Below, piece after piece: positions 25,654 through 34,207 of a stretch of DNA of 36,441 bases. How positions within the stretch are numbered: the first letter of the stretch is position 1; the number at the start of each line of letters is the position of its first letter. This DNA comes from JBMNFB01 sp050949085 (lineage in GTDB: Bacteria > Bacillota > UBA994 > UBA5500): the NCBI GenBank assembly GCA_050949085.1, contig JBMNFB010000003.1:1-36441 (forward strand). Reading direction: 5' to 3'. Made by a program: the position numbers and the translations under genes. The notes under the pieces were generated by a model. That model searched no databases. It was not told where the DNA came from and was given only the letters and a program-made list of their open reading frames with translations.

Positions 25654-26835
25654 TCAGCTGCGCTCAACGATCAGGGCTGCTCCCTGACCGCCGCCGATGC
25701 AGAGGGTGGCTAGCCCCAGTTTATCATCCCGCCGCTGCATTTCATAGAGCAGCGTGACGAGGATGCGGGTGCCGCTGGCGCCGATCGGATGGCCGAGGGC
25801 GATGGCGCCACCGTTGACGTTGACCTTCTCCCGGTCGAAGCCTAGCTCGCGGGAGACGGCCAGCGCCTGGGCGGCGAAAGCCTCGTTGGCTTCGATGAGA
25901 TCGAGATCGGCCAGTTCCAGACCAGCCCGCTGCAGCGCCTTGCGGGTGGCCGGTACGGGACCCAGCCCCATCACTTCCGGCGCGACCCCGGCTGTCGCGT
26001 AAGCCTTGATGGTCGCCAGAATCGGCAGGCCCAGCTCCTGTGCTTTGGCCTCAGACATGACGACCACGGCAGCCGCTCCGTCATTGATGCCCGAGGCGTT
26101 GCCGGCGGTGACAGTCCCGTCCCGCTTGAATGCCGGACGCAGCCGGGCCAGCGAAGCCGGGGTGACGCCGCTGCGCGGGTATTCATCCTTAGCGAATACA
26201 ATCGGGTCGCCGCGCCGCTGGGGAACGCTCACCGGCACGATCTCCGCCGCAAAGCGGTCTTCAGCCAGGGCCTGCTCGGCCTTGTTCTGGCTCCAGGCGG
26301 CAAACTCATCCTGTTCCTCGCGGCTGATGCCATACTTCTCAGCGATATTCTCGGCGGTAATCCCCATATGGGTGTCGCCAAATGCACACCACAGCCCGTC
26401 GCGAATCATGCTGTCCACCAGCACGCCGTCATTCATCCGATAACCATAGCGGGCATTCTCCAAGAGATAGGGGGCCAGGCTCATATTCTCCGTCCCGCCG
26501 GCCACCACTACCTCGGCGTCGCCCAGCATCACGGCCTGTGCCGCCAGCATCACTGCTTTCAGCCCAGAACCGCAGACCTTGTTGATGGTCATGGCCGGGG
26601 TGGCCTGATTCAGGCCCGCACCCAGCGCCGCCTGCCGGGCCACGTTCTGCCCCAGGCCCGCCTGCAGCACACAGCCGAAGATAACCTCGTCCACCTGCTC
26701 CGGAGCCAGCTGGGCGCGGCCTAGGGCTTCACCGATGACAATGCTCCCCAGCTTCGTCGCCGGGGTAGTCGCCAGAGTGCCGCCAAACGAGCCTATCGGC
26801 GTCCGCACTGCGGAGACAATCACTGCCTTCTTCAC
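25654..26835 (-). CDS. thlA: Acetyl-CoA C-acetyltransferase (thiolase)
   Basis: 393 residues, typical length. GTG start at 26835 behind GAGGAGG. Catalytic residues are all present: C88 in NKVCGSGLKA, H349 in GALALGHPIG-type sequence (GGAIALGHPIGASG) and C379 in CIGGGQGAA. It interconverts two acetyl-CoA and acetoacetyl-CoA. Next to the CoA-transferase, Kce and Kal genes, its likely role is thiolytic cleavage of the acetoacetyl-CoA produced during lysine breakdown, or its formation for butyrate synthesis. It is probably in one transcript with ctfB (51-base gap). Confidence 0.95.
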   Translation of the reverse strand: MKKAVIVSAVRTPIGSFGGTLATTPATKLGSIVIGEALGRAQLAPEQVDEVIFGCVLQAGLGQNVARQAALGAGLNQATPAMTINKVCGSGLKAVMLAAQAVMLGDAEVVVAGGTENMSLAPYLLENARYGYRMNDGVLVDSMIRDGLWCAFGDTHMGITAENIAEKYGISREEQDEFAAWSQNKAEQALAEDRFAAEIVPVSVPQRRGDPIVFAKDEYPRSGVTPASLARLRPAFKRDGTVTAGNASGINDGAAAVVVMSEAKAQELGLPILATIKAYATAGVAPEVMGLGPVPATRKALQRAGLELADLDLIEANEAFAAQALAVSRELGFDREKVNVNGGAIALGHPIGASGTRILVTLLYEMQRRDDKLGLATLCIGGGQGAALIVERS

Positions 26836-26886
26836 GTAACTACCTCCTCTTACATCCTAGGTTCAGTCGTTTTGCCTTATCCGTTC

Positions 26887-27549
26887 TCAGGCGACAACCA
26901 TTTCCTTAAGGTCGGGGGAAATGATCAGTTCCGCCTCGGTGGCTGCCTGCACCTCTTCTACCGTTACGCCCGGAGCGATTTCCAGCAGAACGAGACCCGC
27001 CGGCTGCACCTCCATCACCCCGAGCTCGGTGATAATCAGGTTGACCTGAGCCTTTGCTGTCAATGGCAGCTTGCACTGTTTCAGGATCTTGTGCCGCCCC
27101 TTATTGGTGTGCTCCATAGCCAGGATCACCCGGCGCGCGCCGACGGTGAGATCCATCGCCCCGCCCATGCCAGGCACCAGCTTGCCCGGGATCATCCAGT
27201 TAGCCAGATTCCCCTCCTGGTCGACTTCCAGCGCTCCCAACACCGTCACATCAACATGGCCGCCGCGGATCAGGGCAAAGGAGAGGGCACTATCAAAGCA
27301 GGCCCCGCCCGGCAGAATCGTCGCCGGCTGACCACCGGCGTTGGTGATATCCTTGTCCTCCTCGCCAGCCGCCGGCGCCGGGCCGAGTCCGACAAAGCCG
27401 TTTTCCGACTGAAAGATCACGTGCACGGAGGCCGGAACATAGTCGGCGACCAGTGTCGGCAGACCGATTCCCAGATTGACCACGTCGCCATCCTGCAACT
27501 CGCGAGCAACCCGCCGCGCGATCAGTTCGCGTTTCGGATCAAGACTCAC
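26887..27549 (-). CDS. ctfB: 3-oxoacid / butyrate-acetoacetate CoA-transferase subunit B
   Basis: 220 residues, GTG start at 27549 overlapping the subunit A stop by four bases, with GGAGGTGG inside the end of subunit A. The catalytic glutamate is E49 in SENGFVGLGP, which forms the glutamyl-CoA thioester. GLGIGLPTLVADY-type N-terminal sequence (NLGIGLPTLVADYV) and PGMGGAMDLTVGA identify the family. With subunit A it moves CoA between acetoacetyl-CoA and an acyl-CoA such as butyryl-CoA or acetyl-CoA. In lysine fermenters it uses acetoacetate released by Kce to make acetoacetyl-CoA. Exact acyl specificity is not readable from the sequence. Confidence 0.93.
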   Translation of the reverse strand: MSLDPKRELIARRVARELQDGDVVNLGIGLPTLVADYVPASVHVIFQSENGFVGLGPAPAAGEEDKDITNAGGQPATILPGGACFDSALSFALIRGGHVDVTVLGALEVDQEGNLANWMIPGKLVPGMGGAMDLTVGARRVILAMEHTNKGRHKILKQCKLPLTAKAQVNLIITELGVMEVQPAGLVLLEIAPGVTVEEVQAATEAELIISPDLKEMVVA

Positions 27550-28208
27550 TCCAGGCCACCTCCCTGAACCAGAATGTCCACCAGCAGACCCGGCGTGTCT
27601 ACCTCATCCGGATCGAGAGCGCCCACCGGCACAATCTCCTCCACTTCCGCAATCACCAGATCCGCCGCCAACGCCATCAGCGGGTTGAAGTTCTGCGCCG
27701 ACCGCCGATAGACCAGGTTGCCACTCTCGTCGGCCTTCCAGGCCTTGATCAGGGCTACATCGGCCCGCAGAGGCAGCTCCAAGAGATAATCCCTGCCGTT
27801 TACCGTCAGCACCTGCTTGCCCTCGGCAACGACCGTGCCGAGACCCGTCGGCGTCAGAAAACCGCCCAGGCCGGCGCCGCCAGCCCGCACCTGCTCGGCC
27901 AGCGTGCCCTGAGGAGTGAGCACTACTTCCAGCTCTCCGCTGTTCATCTGCCGTCCGGTTTCGGGGTTCGTCCCCACGTGGGACACGATCACCTTGCGGC
28001 AGCGCTTCTCTACCACCAGCCGACCGATGCCCCGGTCCGGGAATCCGGTGTCGTTACCGATCACCGTCAGGTCCCGAGTGCCGCGCTCCAGCAACCCGCT
28101 GATCAGGTTTTCCGGCGTCCCGACCGCCAGAAACCCACCGATCATCAGCGTCGCCCCATCGTCGATGGTTGCCAGAGCTTCCGCCATTGACTTGATTTTC
28201 TTCTCCAT
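27546..28208 (-). CDS. ctfA: 3-oxoacid / butyrate-acetoacetate CoA-transferase subunit A
   Basis: 220 residues. ATG at 28208 with GAGGTGA upstream. The family signature MIGGFLAVGTPENLI at 22-36 and the TPQGTLAEQVRAGGAGLGGFLTPTG segment, which contributes to the CoA-binding site, are clear. It pairs with subunit B directly downstream as a heteromeric enzyme. Kce lies upstream with a 69-base gap, so the five genes kal-kce-ctfA-ctfB-thl probably form one operon. Confidence 0.93.
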   Translation of the reverse strand: MEKKIKSMAEALATIDDGATLMIGGFLAVGTPENLISGLLERGTRDLTVIGNDTGFPDRGIGRLVVEKRCRKVIVSHVGTNPETGRQMNSGELEVVLTPQGTLAEQVRAGGAGLGGFLTPTGLGTVVAEGKQVLTVNGRDYLLELPLRADVALIKAWKADESGNLVYRRSAQNFNPLMALAADLVIAEVEEIVPVGALDPDEVDTPGLLVDILVQGGGLE

Positions 28209-28277
28209 TGGTCACCTCGATTATCCTGGATTTGGGGTATTAGGAAGGGCAAGCCTGCGCTCGCCCCGACCACCTGA

Positions 28278-29093
28278 TTAAACCTTCAGGCCCAGAATCC
28301 GCCGCGCCTCGTCTGGCGTGGCTACCGGCCGCTGCAGTTCGTTCGCCAAACGCACCACCCGCTCCACCAGCTGGGCGTTGCTCTCGGCCTTGACACCGCG
28401 GCTGTAGTAGATGTTGTCTTCAAAACCGACCCGCACATGACCGCCGAGAATGATGGCCATGGCCGCCAAAGGCAACTCGCTGCGGCCGATACCGGCCACC
28501 GACCAGGTCGCCCCGGCGGGGATGCTCTCGACCAGATGCATCAGGTTTTTCGGTGTGCCGCCGATGCCACCCGGCACCCCCATCACAAAGTCAAAATGCA
28601 GCGGCTCGGAAATCAGACCATTCCGCAGCAGGCGCAGGGCGTTGTCAATCATGCCCGCCTCGAAGACCTCAATCTCAGGCTTGACGCCATACTCCTTGAT
28701 AGTGCTGGCGATCTTCTCAATATAACCCGCAGAGTTATAGAACACATCGTCGCCAAAGTTGACCGTGCCAGTGGTGAGGGTGGCCATTTCCGGGCTGAGA
28801 GTGACCGGCTGGATCCGCTCCTCCACCGTCATGCCCACCGCGCCGCCGGTGGAAACCTGGATGATGATATTGCAGCGCTGCTTGATCAATTCTATGGTCT
28901 CGGCAAAGATCTCCCGCGACTGGGTGGCCTCCCCATTGGCGTCGCGCACATGCAGGTGCACGATAGATGCCCCCGCCTGGTAGCATTCATAGGCGGCATC
29001 AGCCAGCTCCTGCGGCGTCAGCGGCAGGTTGGGGTTGTGTTCGCGCGTCGTTTCTGCACCCACCAGTGCAGCAGTGATGATCAGCTTGTCCAT
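28278..29093 (-). CDS. kce: 3-keto-5-aminohexanoate cleavage enzyme (BKACE family)
   Basis: 271 residues, ATG 29093 behind AAAGGAGA. It converts 3-keto-5-aminohexanoate and acetyl-CoA into acetoacetate and L-3-aminobutyryl-CoA in lysine fermentation. Zinc ligands H46 and H48 (VHLHVRD) and E225 (VGFEDNIYYSRG) are present, and E14 (GAETTREHN), S81, R221 and D226 lie where the characterised enzyme has catalytic residues. BKACE proteins act on several beta-keto acids; the neighbouring ammonia-lyase gene (three bases upstream) makes the lysine substrate by far the likeliest. Confidence 0.93.
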   Translation of the reverse strand: MDKLIITAALVGAETTREHNPNLPLTPQELADAAYECYQAGASIVHLHVRDANGEATQSREIFAETIELIKQRCNIIIQVSTGGAVGMTVEERIQPVTLSPEMATLTTGTVNFGDDVFYNSAGYIEKIASTIKEYGVKPEIEVFEAGMIDNALRLLRNGLISEPLHFDFVMGVPGGIGGTPKNLMHLVESIPAGATWSVAGIGRSELPLAAMAIILGGHVRVGFEDNIYYSRGVKAESNAQLVERVVRLANELQRPVATPDEARRILGLKV

Positions 29094-29096
29094 GCG

Positions 29097-29492
29097 TCAG
29101 GCATCTCCTTTCCGTTGCTTGTCCTTCGGTACTACACAGGTGCCACTGGCCTTAGCGACCAAAATCGGCGGATCCAGCACGTCCGCTGCCGAGGGGTTGC
29201 CCGCGTCGCGCAGCGAGCTGATCACTTTATACGCCTCAAATGACATCCGCCGCGACGTGTTCCCCACCTTGGTGATCGTCCCATACGCCTCAATGAAGTC
29301 ACCAGCATAAACCGGGGCCGTAAACTCCACCAGATCGTAGGCGACAAACAGCCCTTCATCGCCGTCATGCCGAATGAGCAGCTCGGTGGCCACATCGCCG
29401 AATAAAGCCATCATCCGCGCCCCATCCACCAGGTCTCCGCCATAGTGAGCATCGGCCTGGCTCATGCGGAGGCGGATCATCACTTTCTCCAC
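29097..29492 (-). CDS. kal: 3-aminobutyryl-CoA ammonia lyase
   Basis: 131 residues with a single hot-dog fold (YGGDLVDGARMMALFGDVATELLIRHDGDEGLFVAYDLVEFTAP in outline). GTG at 29492 follows GGGAGG by seven bases. It removes ammonia from L-3-aminobutyryl-CoA to give crotonyl-CoA, the step after Kce. Its stop is three bases before the Kce start, the arrangement known in lysine-fermenting bacteria. It is the first gene of the operon; a strong terminator separates it from spo0F upstream. The genes for lysine 2,3-aminomutase, 5,6-aminomutase and 3,5-diaminohexanoate dehydrogenase are not in the window. Confidence 0.92.
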   Translation of the reverse strand: MEKVMIRLRMSQADAHYGGDLVDGARMMALFGDVATELLIRHDGDEGLFVAYDLVEFTAPVYAGDFIEAYGTITKVGNTSRRMSFEAYKVISSLRDAGNPSAADVLDPPILVAKASGTCVVPKDKQRKGDA

Positions 29493-29525
29493 TCCTCTAC
29501 CTCCCGTCTATTGTTCGGGCCGACG

Positions 29526-29551
29526 AAAAACGCCGACGGTTGCCCGCCGGC
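29526..29551 (-). terminator. Rho-independent terminator between spo0F and kal
   Basis: Minus strand GCCGGCGG-GCAA-CCGTCGGC (29532-29551), an 8-bp stem with one G-U pair and a tetraloop, followed by G and TTTTT. It ends the spo0F transcript and implies that kal-kce-ctfAB-thl has a separate promoter or depends on readthrough; only about 33 bases remain between it and the kal start. Confidence 0.88.
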
Positions 29552-29605
29552 CATCTGTCTGGCCTCATCTTCTTCTTAGACAAAGTGCACTAATTTCCCT
29601 GCTTC

Positions 29606-29992
29606 CTAGAACGTTGAGGCGGGGAGACTTTGGGCCATGCAAAGCTCTGCCACCTTGTCGCACAGGGCATGCAGGTCGAAAGGCTTTTGCACCGTGTCGT
29701 CAGCCCCCAGTGTCTTCGCCTGATGAAGCAGGCCAAGCTCGCCATAAGCCGTCATCATGATCACCGGAATCTGCTTGCCCATAGACCGAACGTGCCGCAG
29801 CGTCTCCAGACCATCCATCACTGGCATCTTCATATCCAGCAGGATGACATCTGGCGACTCCTGCAGTTTCAACACTGCCTCCTGACCGTTTGCCGCGGCC
29901 AGCGTCTGCCAGCCCACCGTCTGAAAATACTCCGTCAGCAGGCGGCGAATGCAGCTCTGGTCATCGACGATCAGCACCTTGGGCACGCCCAT
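29606..29992 (-). CDS. spo0F: Spo0F-type single-domain response regulator
   Basis: 128 residues from ATG 29992 (MGVPKVLIVDDQ), eight bases after AGGAGGAGG; a longer frame upstream lacks a ribosome site. It is a stand-alone receiver domain: acidic pair D10/D11, phospho-acceptor D53 in VILLDMKMPVMDG, T81 in MMTAYG and K103 in VQKPF. No output domain follows, as expected for a phosphorelay intermediate passing phosphate toward Spo0B/Spo0A or directly to Spo0A. The Spo0F call rests on this architecture, the conserved location upstream of fsa-glpX-rho-rpmE, and a sigma-H-like promoter. A CheY-like regulator is the alternative. Confidence 0.88.
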   Translation of the reverse strand: MGVPKVLIVDDQSCIRRLLTEYFQTVGWQTLAAANGQEAVLKLQESPDVILLDMKMPVMDGLETLRHVRSMGKQIPVIMMTAYGELGLLHQAKTLGADDTVQKPFDLHALCDKVAELCMAQSLPASTF

Positions 29993-30043
29993 CAGACAAG
30001 GCCTCCTCCTATCAACTAAACGGATTGCTAAACCCCCTCTCCT

Positions 30044-30072
30044 ATTTCGAGACACATGCAAAGTTTTCCTGC
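30044..30072 (-). promoter_or_regulatory. Candidate sigma-H promoter of spo0F
   Basis: Minus strand GCAGGAAAA (30064-30072), 12 bases, CTCGAAAT (30044-30051). The -35 element fits the sigma-H consensus RnAGGAwWW fully, and the -10 keeps the central GAA. The start codon is about 50 bases downstream. spo0F of B. subtilis is also read by sigma-H. Confidence 0.6.
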
Positions 30073-30189
30073 TGCCGATAGGGGTTTTTCCACAAGATAT
30101 TGTGTTATCTTTCGCGCGGATACGCTGCATCTTGGGTCAACGCCGTCGATGGAAGTCATTCCCTGACGTCGCCTGTCGGAAACCGGCAA

Positions 30190-30215
30190 AATAAAAAGAC
30201 CTCTGACGAGGCCTT
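30190..30215 (-). terminator. Rho-independent terminator after the 1,028-residue surface protein
   Basis: Minus strand AAGGCCTC-GTCA-GAGGTCTT with one G-U pair (30196-30215), followed by TTTATTTT. It lies just past the stop codon at 30227 and separates the surface protein from spo0F. Confidence 0.88.
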
Positions 30216-30226
30216 TACATCTCACC

Positions 30227-33200
30227 TTACCGCGCAGTCAGCGTAATCACGTCTCCCGGCTGCCAGAGCACGCTCCACCCGAGACTATCTGCCACAAACC
30301 TGACGGGGACGTAGATTCGCCCCCGAACGCTCACCGGAGCAACCGGCATCATCGCCGGACTGCCGTTAACCATGGCGATGGTGGAGCCAACCGCCATCTC
30401 CACCCGCCGGCCAGCCGCGCTGACGGTAGCCGTTCCAGCAGAGATGCTCCAGCTGGGTTCAGCCCCCAGGGCTCTTAACTCACCCACTGGCACCAGTGAA
30501 TATCCGCCGATGCGCAGCACATCGTCGCCCCGCAACACGACTGAGGGCGGAATATAGGTGATGACAATCTCCCGCCGGGTGGTGTTGCCGCTGTAATCCT
30601 CAGCTTCCACCTGAAATCGATTGCTGCCCACCTGCAAGCTAACCTGATGCGTCAACTTGTCCGTAGCCCCGACCTCCAGTTCCGTGCCATCAACTCGAAC
30701 CCGCGTCAGACGGGCGTTGTCGCTGATGGTGATGGTGGCAGTGGAGCGCGAAACGCTAGCCGGGTATGAAATCGTCGGCGCTGTCTGGTCGGCGACGGGC
30801 TGCAGAACAGCGCTTACACTACCAGCATCCAACAAGGCGGTAAACGTCAGCGGATCGTGGCCAGGAATCGGGTTCGTGTAAACGACCTGGCCGTTGGCAT
30901 CGGTAACACCACTCCACGAGCCACAGACAATCCTGTACCCCGCGAGCGGGTGCCCTTCAGCATCAGCCAGGGTGGCGATAGTATCACTGCGGAGGACGCC
31001 AACGACTGCCGTTGTCCGGCTCAGCGTCAGGCTGGCAGCGCCAACAGGCAACTTGCCTACCTCTAGCCTCCTGGCCGAAAGCGTGATCTCCGGCTGTCTG
31101 CCGGCCGTAACGGCTGATTCAAGGTCGGCGCTAACCAGCAGAGCCAGCCGACCGCCCCCACCGTAGAGCTGCAGCGTATCGGGGCGTCTGTTGTCAGCAT
31201 ATCTACGGATTGCCCCAGTCAGACTCTCCCCGTTCAACTTGGCCTGCTCCAGTCCGGCAAAGCCGTCGCCACTGACCGTAAGCGTCCAACCGAGGCGCTG
31301 GTTGGTCAGGGGGTTAACCAGCTCCAGTTCGAACTCGTTAACCACTGCGCTGGTCAACATCGAGCAATCGTGCTTCAGTTGGGGCAGAACCGCCTTCGCT
31401 ACAGCCTGCCCGATCCGCCTGCCTTCGTGAGTTTTTACGGTAACAACATGCTCGCCTGCGATCTCCGGTGGCAACAGTGTTATTTTGAACTCCTCGGTCA
31501 GAGTACCGTCAGCCGAGCGCACCGGCCGCAGCAGCGTCCGATAGCTAATCAAGCAACCGGAGCCGTCGACGTAAGAGATCTCCGCTTCTTCTGGCGTCAC
31601 GGCGTTACCTGACTTATCCGTGATAGTCGCTATGAGCTCGGCGCTCTCTCCGGCAAGGACATACTCCTTGTCCAAGGTTACGTGATAAACGTTCGCTCCC
31701 ACCACTCTAAATGGTGTAGCAGCGAGCAGCTGCCCGGCCTGCACAGCATAGACTGTATACTCGCCCAGATCCCGAACGAGACGCTTGCCCTCCTTGCCTA
31801 GATCGACGTTATAGCTGCCATGATGGATGTTCACCCGGGAGGGGTCGATGACCAAGTCAGCCTGATCAGCACTGAAGTGCGAGATATCCTGCTTACTGAT
31901 ATAGATATAGGCGTTGTTCACCGGGGTATCAGCATTGGTGGTGACAAGGAACGTTACTGTAGAATCCTCGCCAACCTCAACAACTGGTCGGTCAGACTGA
32001 ATATGCCCGCCCCGCACCTCGATCTTTGCTGAATATGTGCCCAGAAGAATCCGATAATCCTTGTCTCGATAAGCCTCAACGTACAGTTCTAGTTGGCCAG
32101 CCTGCAGCGGCCGGATCCTAAAATCCTCGCCGACGGAGATCTGCTGAGGGGCCATCTCAGCCACCCCAGTGCAAGAAACTCGGTAGTAGGGTGCAACTTC
32201 ATACGCATTACTTGACCTGAAGACGGCGTGCACCCCATCCCAACCGAACTTGAGATCGAGCCCCTCGGCAACTGTAGTCTCAGTCGGCACGCCTTGAAGC
32301 TTCTTCAAAATGGGCGGCTTAACGGAGAAACCGACGGTGGCTGTGTAGTAGACTACCCCTCCATACTGCGCGGATACCCGTAGCTCATAATCGCCGACAT
32401 GCAAACTACGTAGCGCACCTTTGCCCCACTGCCGTATAACTTGGACAGCCCCTGCAGAGCGCGTGATAACACCGGTGGAACGCAGCGGGTGCGGACCCTC
32501 CAGCGGTGCTCCTCCCACATAGGTAATCTCACTGGTAATCTGCGGCTCTTTGCCCTGGCTCAACGGCGCATGCAGCCTGCCCAGCTGCTCCGCTGACAGC
32601 GTGAGAACCAGCGCCTGCGGTACGTCGTATACTAGCTGCCGCCTGTCAAGATCAATTCTAAGCTCACCAGGGATAATCTCCCCCCTAGCTATTACCAGAT
32701 CGGGCTCAAAGTCCTGAGCGACTGTTCCTAATACCAGATCGATCACTCCAGGGAGGATAAAGCTGTCTCGCCCAACCTCTAACTCAAACTCGCCACCAGG
32801 TGCGATGGGGGCATAGGCCAATATGGTGCCTTGCGCATCCCTCAGACCAACATGGGCATAGCCCTCGGGTACGAAAGCAAGGCACGCACTATAGCGATAA
32901 ACAAAATCCTCATTCTCCAGTTCATCCCAGATGAAGCCAAGAGCCGCCATCGACAAGAGTTCGGGGACAACCGTGACCTGTGTCTGGCAACTGATCGCAT
33001 CGATCAGGTAGCTGCCGACGGCAGCATTACCCGGCAGCTCCAGCGAAAACCTTCCGGCGGCATCAGTGCGGCAGATGTCCCAGACTGCCTCTTGGCTGGC
33101 CAGAATCACATATGCGCGAGAAACAGGCTGATCCAGCGAATCAACCAGAACCCCGCTGATGCTGATAGTATCGTCAGCATTGCCAGTGAGGTAATAAATC

Positions 33201-33313
33201 CCCGCACCACTATCCAGCCGGATTCCTTTACCCGCTGGATATGCAAGGGCCACGTTGGCAGTAGCACCTATCAGGATTGCGATGCAGACAACTAAGCTCA
33301 CCAGCTTCCGCAT
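30227..33313 (-). CDS. Secreted multi-domain protein with C-terminal copper-amine-oxidase-N-like (stalk) domain
   Basis: 1,028 residues from ATG 33313 with GGGAGAG upstream; 32 codons of further upstream frame are not supported. Residues 1-25 are a signal peptide (MRKLVSLVVCIAILIGATANV). A carboxypeptidase-regulatory-like beta sandwich follows (ISGVLVDSLDQPVSRAYVIL, about 50-105), then a long run of Ig-like beta domains (VLAGESAELIATITDKSGN; GYRIVCGSWSGVTDANGQ; NARLTRVRVDGTELEVG). The last 100 residues (LVPVGELRALGA...GRIYVPVRFVADSLGWSVLWQ) are the copper-amine-oxidase N-like domain common at the ends of clostridial surface proteins. There are no SLH domains and no LPxTG. It is paralogous along its length to the gene at 33470-36441. 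It is probably an exported envelope or S-layer-associated protein; no enzymatic motif is visible. Confidence 0.88.
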   Translation of the reverse strand: MRKLVSLVVCIAILIGATANVALAYPAGKGIRLDSGAGIYYLTGNADDTISISGVLVDSLDQPVSRAYVILASQEAVWDICRTDAAGRFSLELPGNAAVGSYLIDAISCQTQVTVVPELLSMAALGFIWDELENEDFVYRYSACLAFVPEGYAHVGLRDAQGTILAYAPIAPGGEFELEVGRDSFILPGVIDLVLGTVAQDFEPDLVIARGEIIPGELRIDLDRRQLVYDVPQALVLTLSAEQLGRLHAPLSQGKEPQITSEITYVGGAPLEGPHPLRSTGVITRSAGAVQVIRQWGKGALRSLHVGDYELRVSAQYGGVVYYTATVGFSVKPPILKKLQGVPTETTVAEGLDLKFGWDGVHAVFRSSNAYEVAPYYRVSCTGVAEMAPQQISVGEDFRIRPLQAGQLELYVEAYRDKDYRILLGTYSAKIEVRGGHIQSDRPVVEVGEDSTVTFLVTTNADTPVNNAYIYISKQDISHFSADQADLVIDPSRVNIHHGSYNVDLGKEGKRLVRDLGEYTVYAVQAGQLLAATPFRVVGANVYHVTLDKEYVLAGESAELIATITDKSGNAVTPEEAEISYVDGSGCLISYRTLLRPVRSADGTLTEEFKITLLPPEIAGEHVVTVKTHEGRRIGQAVAKAVLPQLKHDCSMLTSAVVNEFELELVNPLTNQRLGWTLTVSGDGFAGLEQAKLNGESLTGAIRRYADNRRPDTLQLYGGGGRLALLVSADLESAVTAGRQPEITLSARRLEVGKLPVGAASLTLSRTTAVVGVLRSDTIATLADAEGHPLAGYRIVCGSWSGVTDANGQVVYTNPIPGHDPLTFTALLDAGSVSAVLQPVADQTAPTISYPASVSRSTATITISDNARLTRVRVDGTELEVGATDKLTHQVSLQVGSNRFQVEAEDYSGNTTRREIVITYIPPSVVLRGDDVLRIGGYSLVPVGELRALGAEPSWSISAGTATVSAAGRRVEMAVGSTIAMVNGSPAMMPVAPVSVRGRIYVPVRFVADSLGWSVLWQPGDVITLTAR

Positions 33314-33420
33314 TAGGCTCTCCCTCACCCTTCTCGCAAGCCAAGCTTGCACATGCTTCTGATCCAAAATTACAGCAAGAACGCTCTGTCGCCTATTCAA
33401 AACATGCATTTGTGAATGAA

Positions 33421-33451
33421 AAGTAAAAGGAAGACCCCGTGAGGGGTCTTC
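33421..33451 (-). terminator. Rho-independent terminator after the upstream paralogue
   Basis: Minus strand GAAGACCCC-TCAC-GGGGTCTTC (33430-33451), a perfect 9-bp stem with tetraloop, followed by CTTTTACTTTT. It ends the transcript of the gene whose stop is at 33470. The remaining 107 bases to the next start (33314-33420) must therefore hold that gene's promoter, where TTGAAT and an extended TGCTGTAAT are possible elements. Confidence 0.92.
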
Positions 33452-33469
33452 TCGTATGTCCTATTTCGC

Positions 33470-34207
33470 TTAGACACCGATGGTGACGATGTCACCCGGC
33501 TGCCAATGTACGCTCAGTCCGAGGCTTTCGCCAACGAAGCGAGTCGGCACAAAGGTGCGGTCACCGATGATCTCAGCAGCTACATCCAGCTCTACCTGCT
33601 CGCCGTTGACAACAGCGATGCTAGAACCGATGGTAACCTGGACGACATTCTCCTCATAGGTGAAGGTTGCAGTTCTGGTCTCGGGATCCCAATCGCAAAC
33701 TACGCCAAGATCCTCGAACTGGCGAACCTGAACCAGGATGAAGTCGCCGCGACGAGTCTGGTTCTCAGCCGGGACGCGGATACCCTTGTACTCGATGGTG
33801 ATCTCCTGCTTCATGGAGTTGCCGTTGATATCCTGAGCCTCGACGACAATCTTGTTGTCGCCCAGCTGGAGGCCTTTCACAACATGCTCGAGCGAAGCAG
33901 TGGCGAAGAAGTCGAGCTCAACACCGTTGACGCGGACGCGCTGCAAGCGGACGTTGTCGGTGATAGTGATGGTCGTCTCAGGCAGACCAACCACCGGTTC
34001 GTAGGTTACTACCGGAGGATCGAAGTCGACGCCGGTCTTAATCGTCTTCGTCAACGTGGCACCCTCAGCATCCAACGTAGCAACAAAGTTGAACGGATCG
34101 TTGCCAACATAAGCGATGGTGTGGGTGACCTGACCATTCTCGTTGGTCTTATCGCTCCAGGAACCGCACTTCCACCTCGTACCCCTCCAGCGGCTTGCCG
34201 TTGGCAT
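33470..34207 (-). CDS. Stalk-domain surface protein, C-terminal part (separated by frameshift)
   Basis: This frame carries the end of the protein begun in 34149-36441. After the spurious first residues (MPTASRWRGTRWK) it reads CGSWSDKTNENGQVTHT, matching CGSWSGVTDANGQVVYT of the neighbouring paralogue. An Ig-like segment follows (VRLQRVRVNGVELDFFAT...DINGNSMKQEITIEY), then the copper-amine-oxidase-N-like domain (VQVRQFEDLGVVCDWD...DRTFVPTRFVGESLGLSVHWQPGD). Removing one G from GAGGTGGAAGTGC restores GYEVKCGSWS and one continuous protein. The start is therefore not real. Confidence 0.8.
   Translation of the reverse strand: MPTASRWRGTRWKCGSWSDKTNENGQVTHTIAYVGNDPFNFVATLDAEGATLTKTIKTGVDFDPPVVTYEPVVGLPETTITITDNVRLQRVRVNGVELDFFATASLEHVVKGLQLGDNKIVVEAQDINGNSMKQEITIEYKGIRVPAENQTRRGDFILVQVRQFEDLGVVCDWDPETRTATFTYEENVVQVTIGSSIAVVNGEQVELDVAAEIIGDRTFVPTRFVGESLGLSVHWQPGDIVTIGV

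Noticed and set aside
29993..30130. N-terminal extension of Spo0F starting at 30130
   Set aside because: The extra 46 residues are basic and unlike a receiver domain, lack a ribosome site, and cover the sigma-H-like promoter; ATG 29992 has an excellent site.
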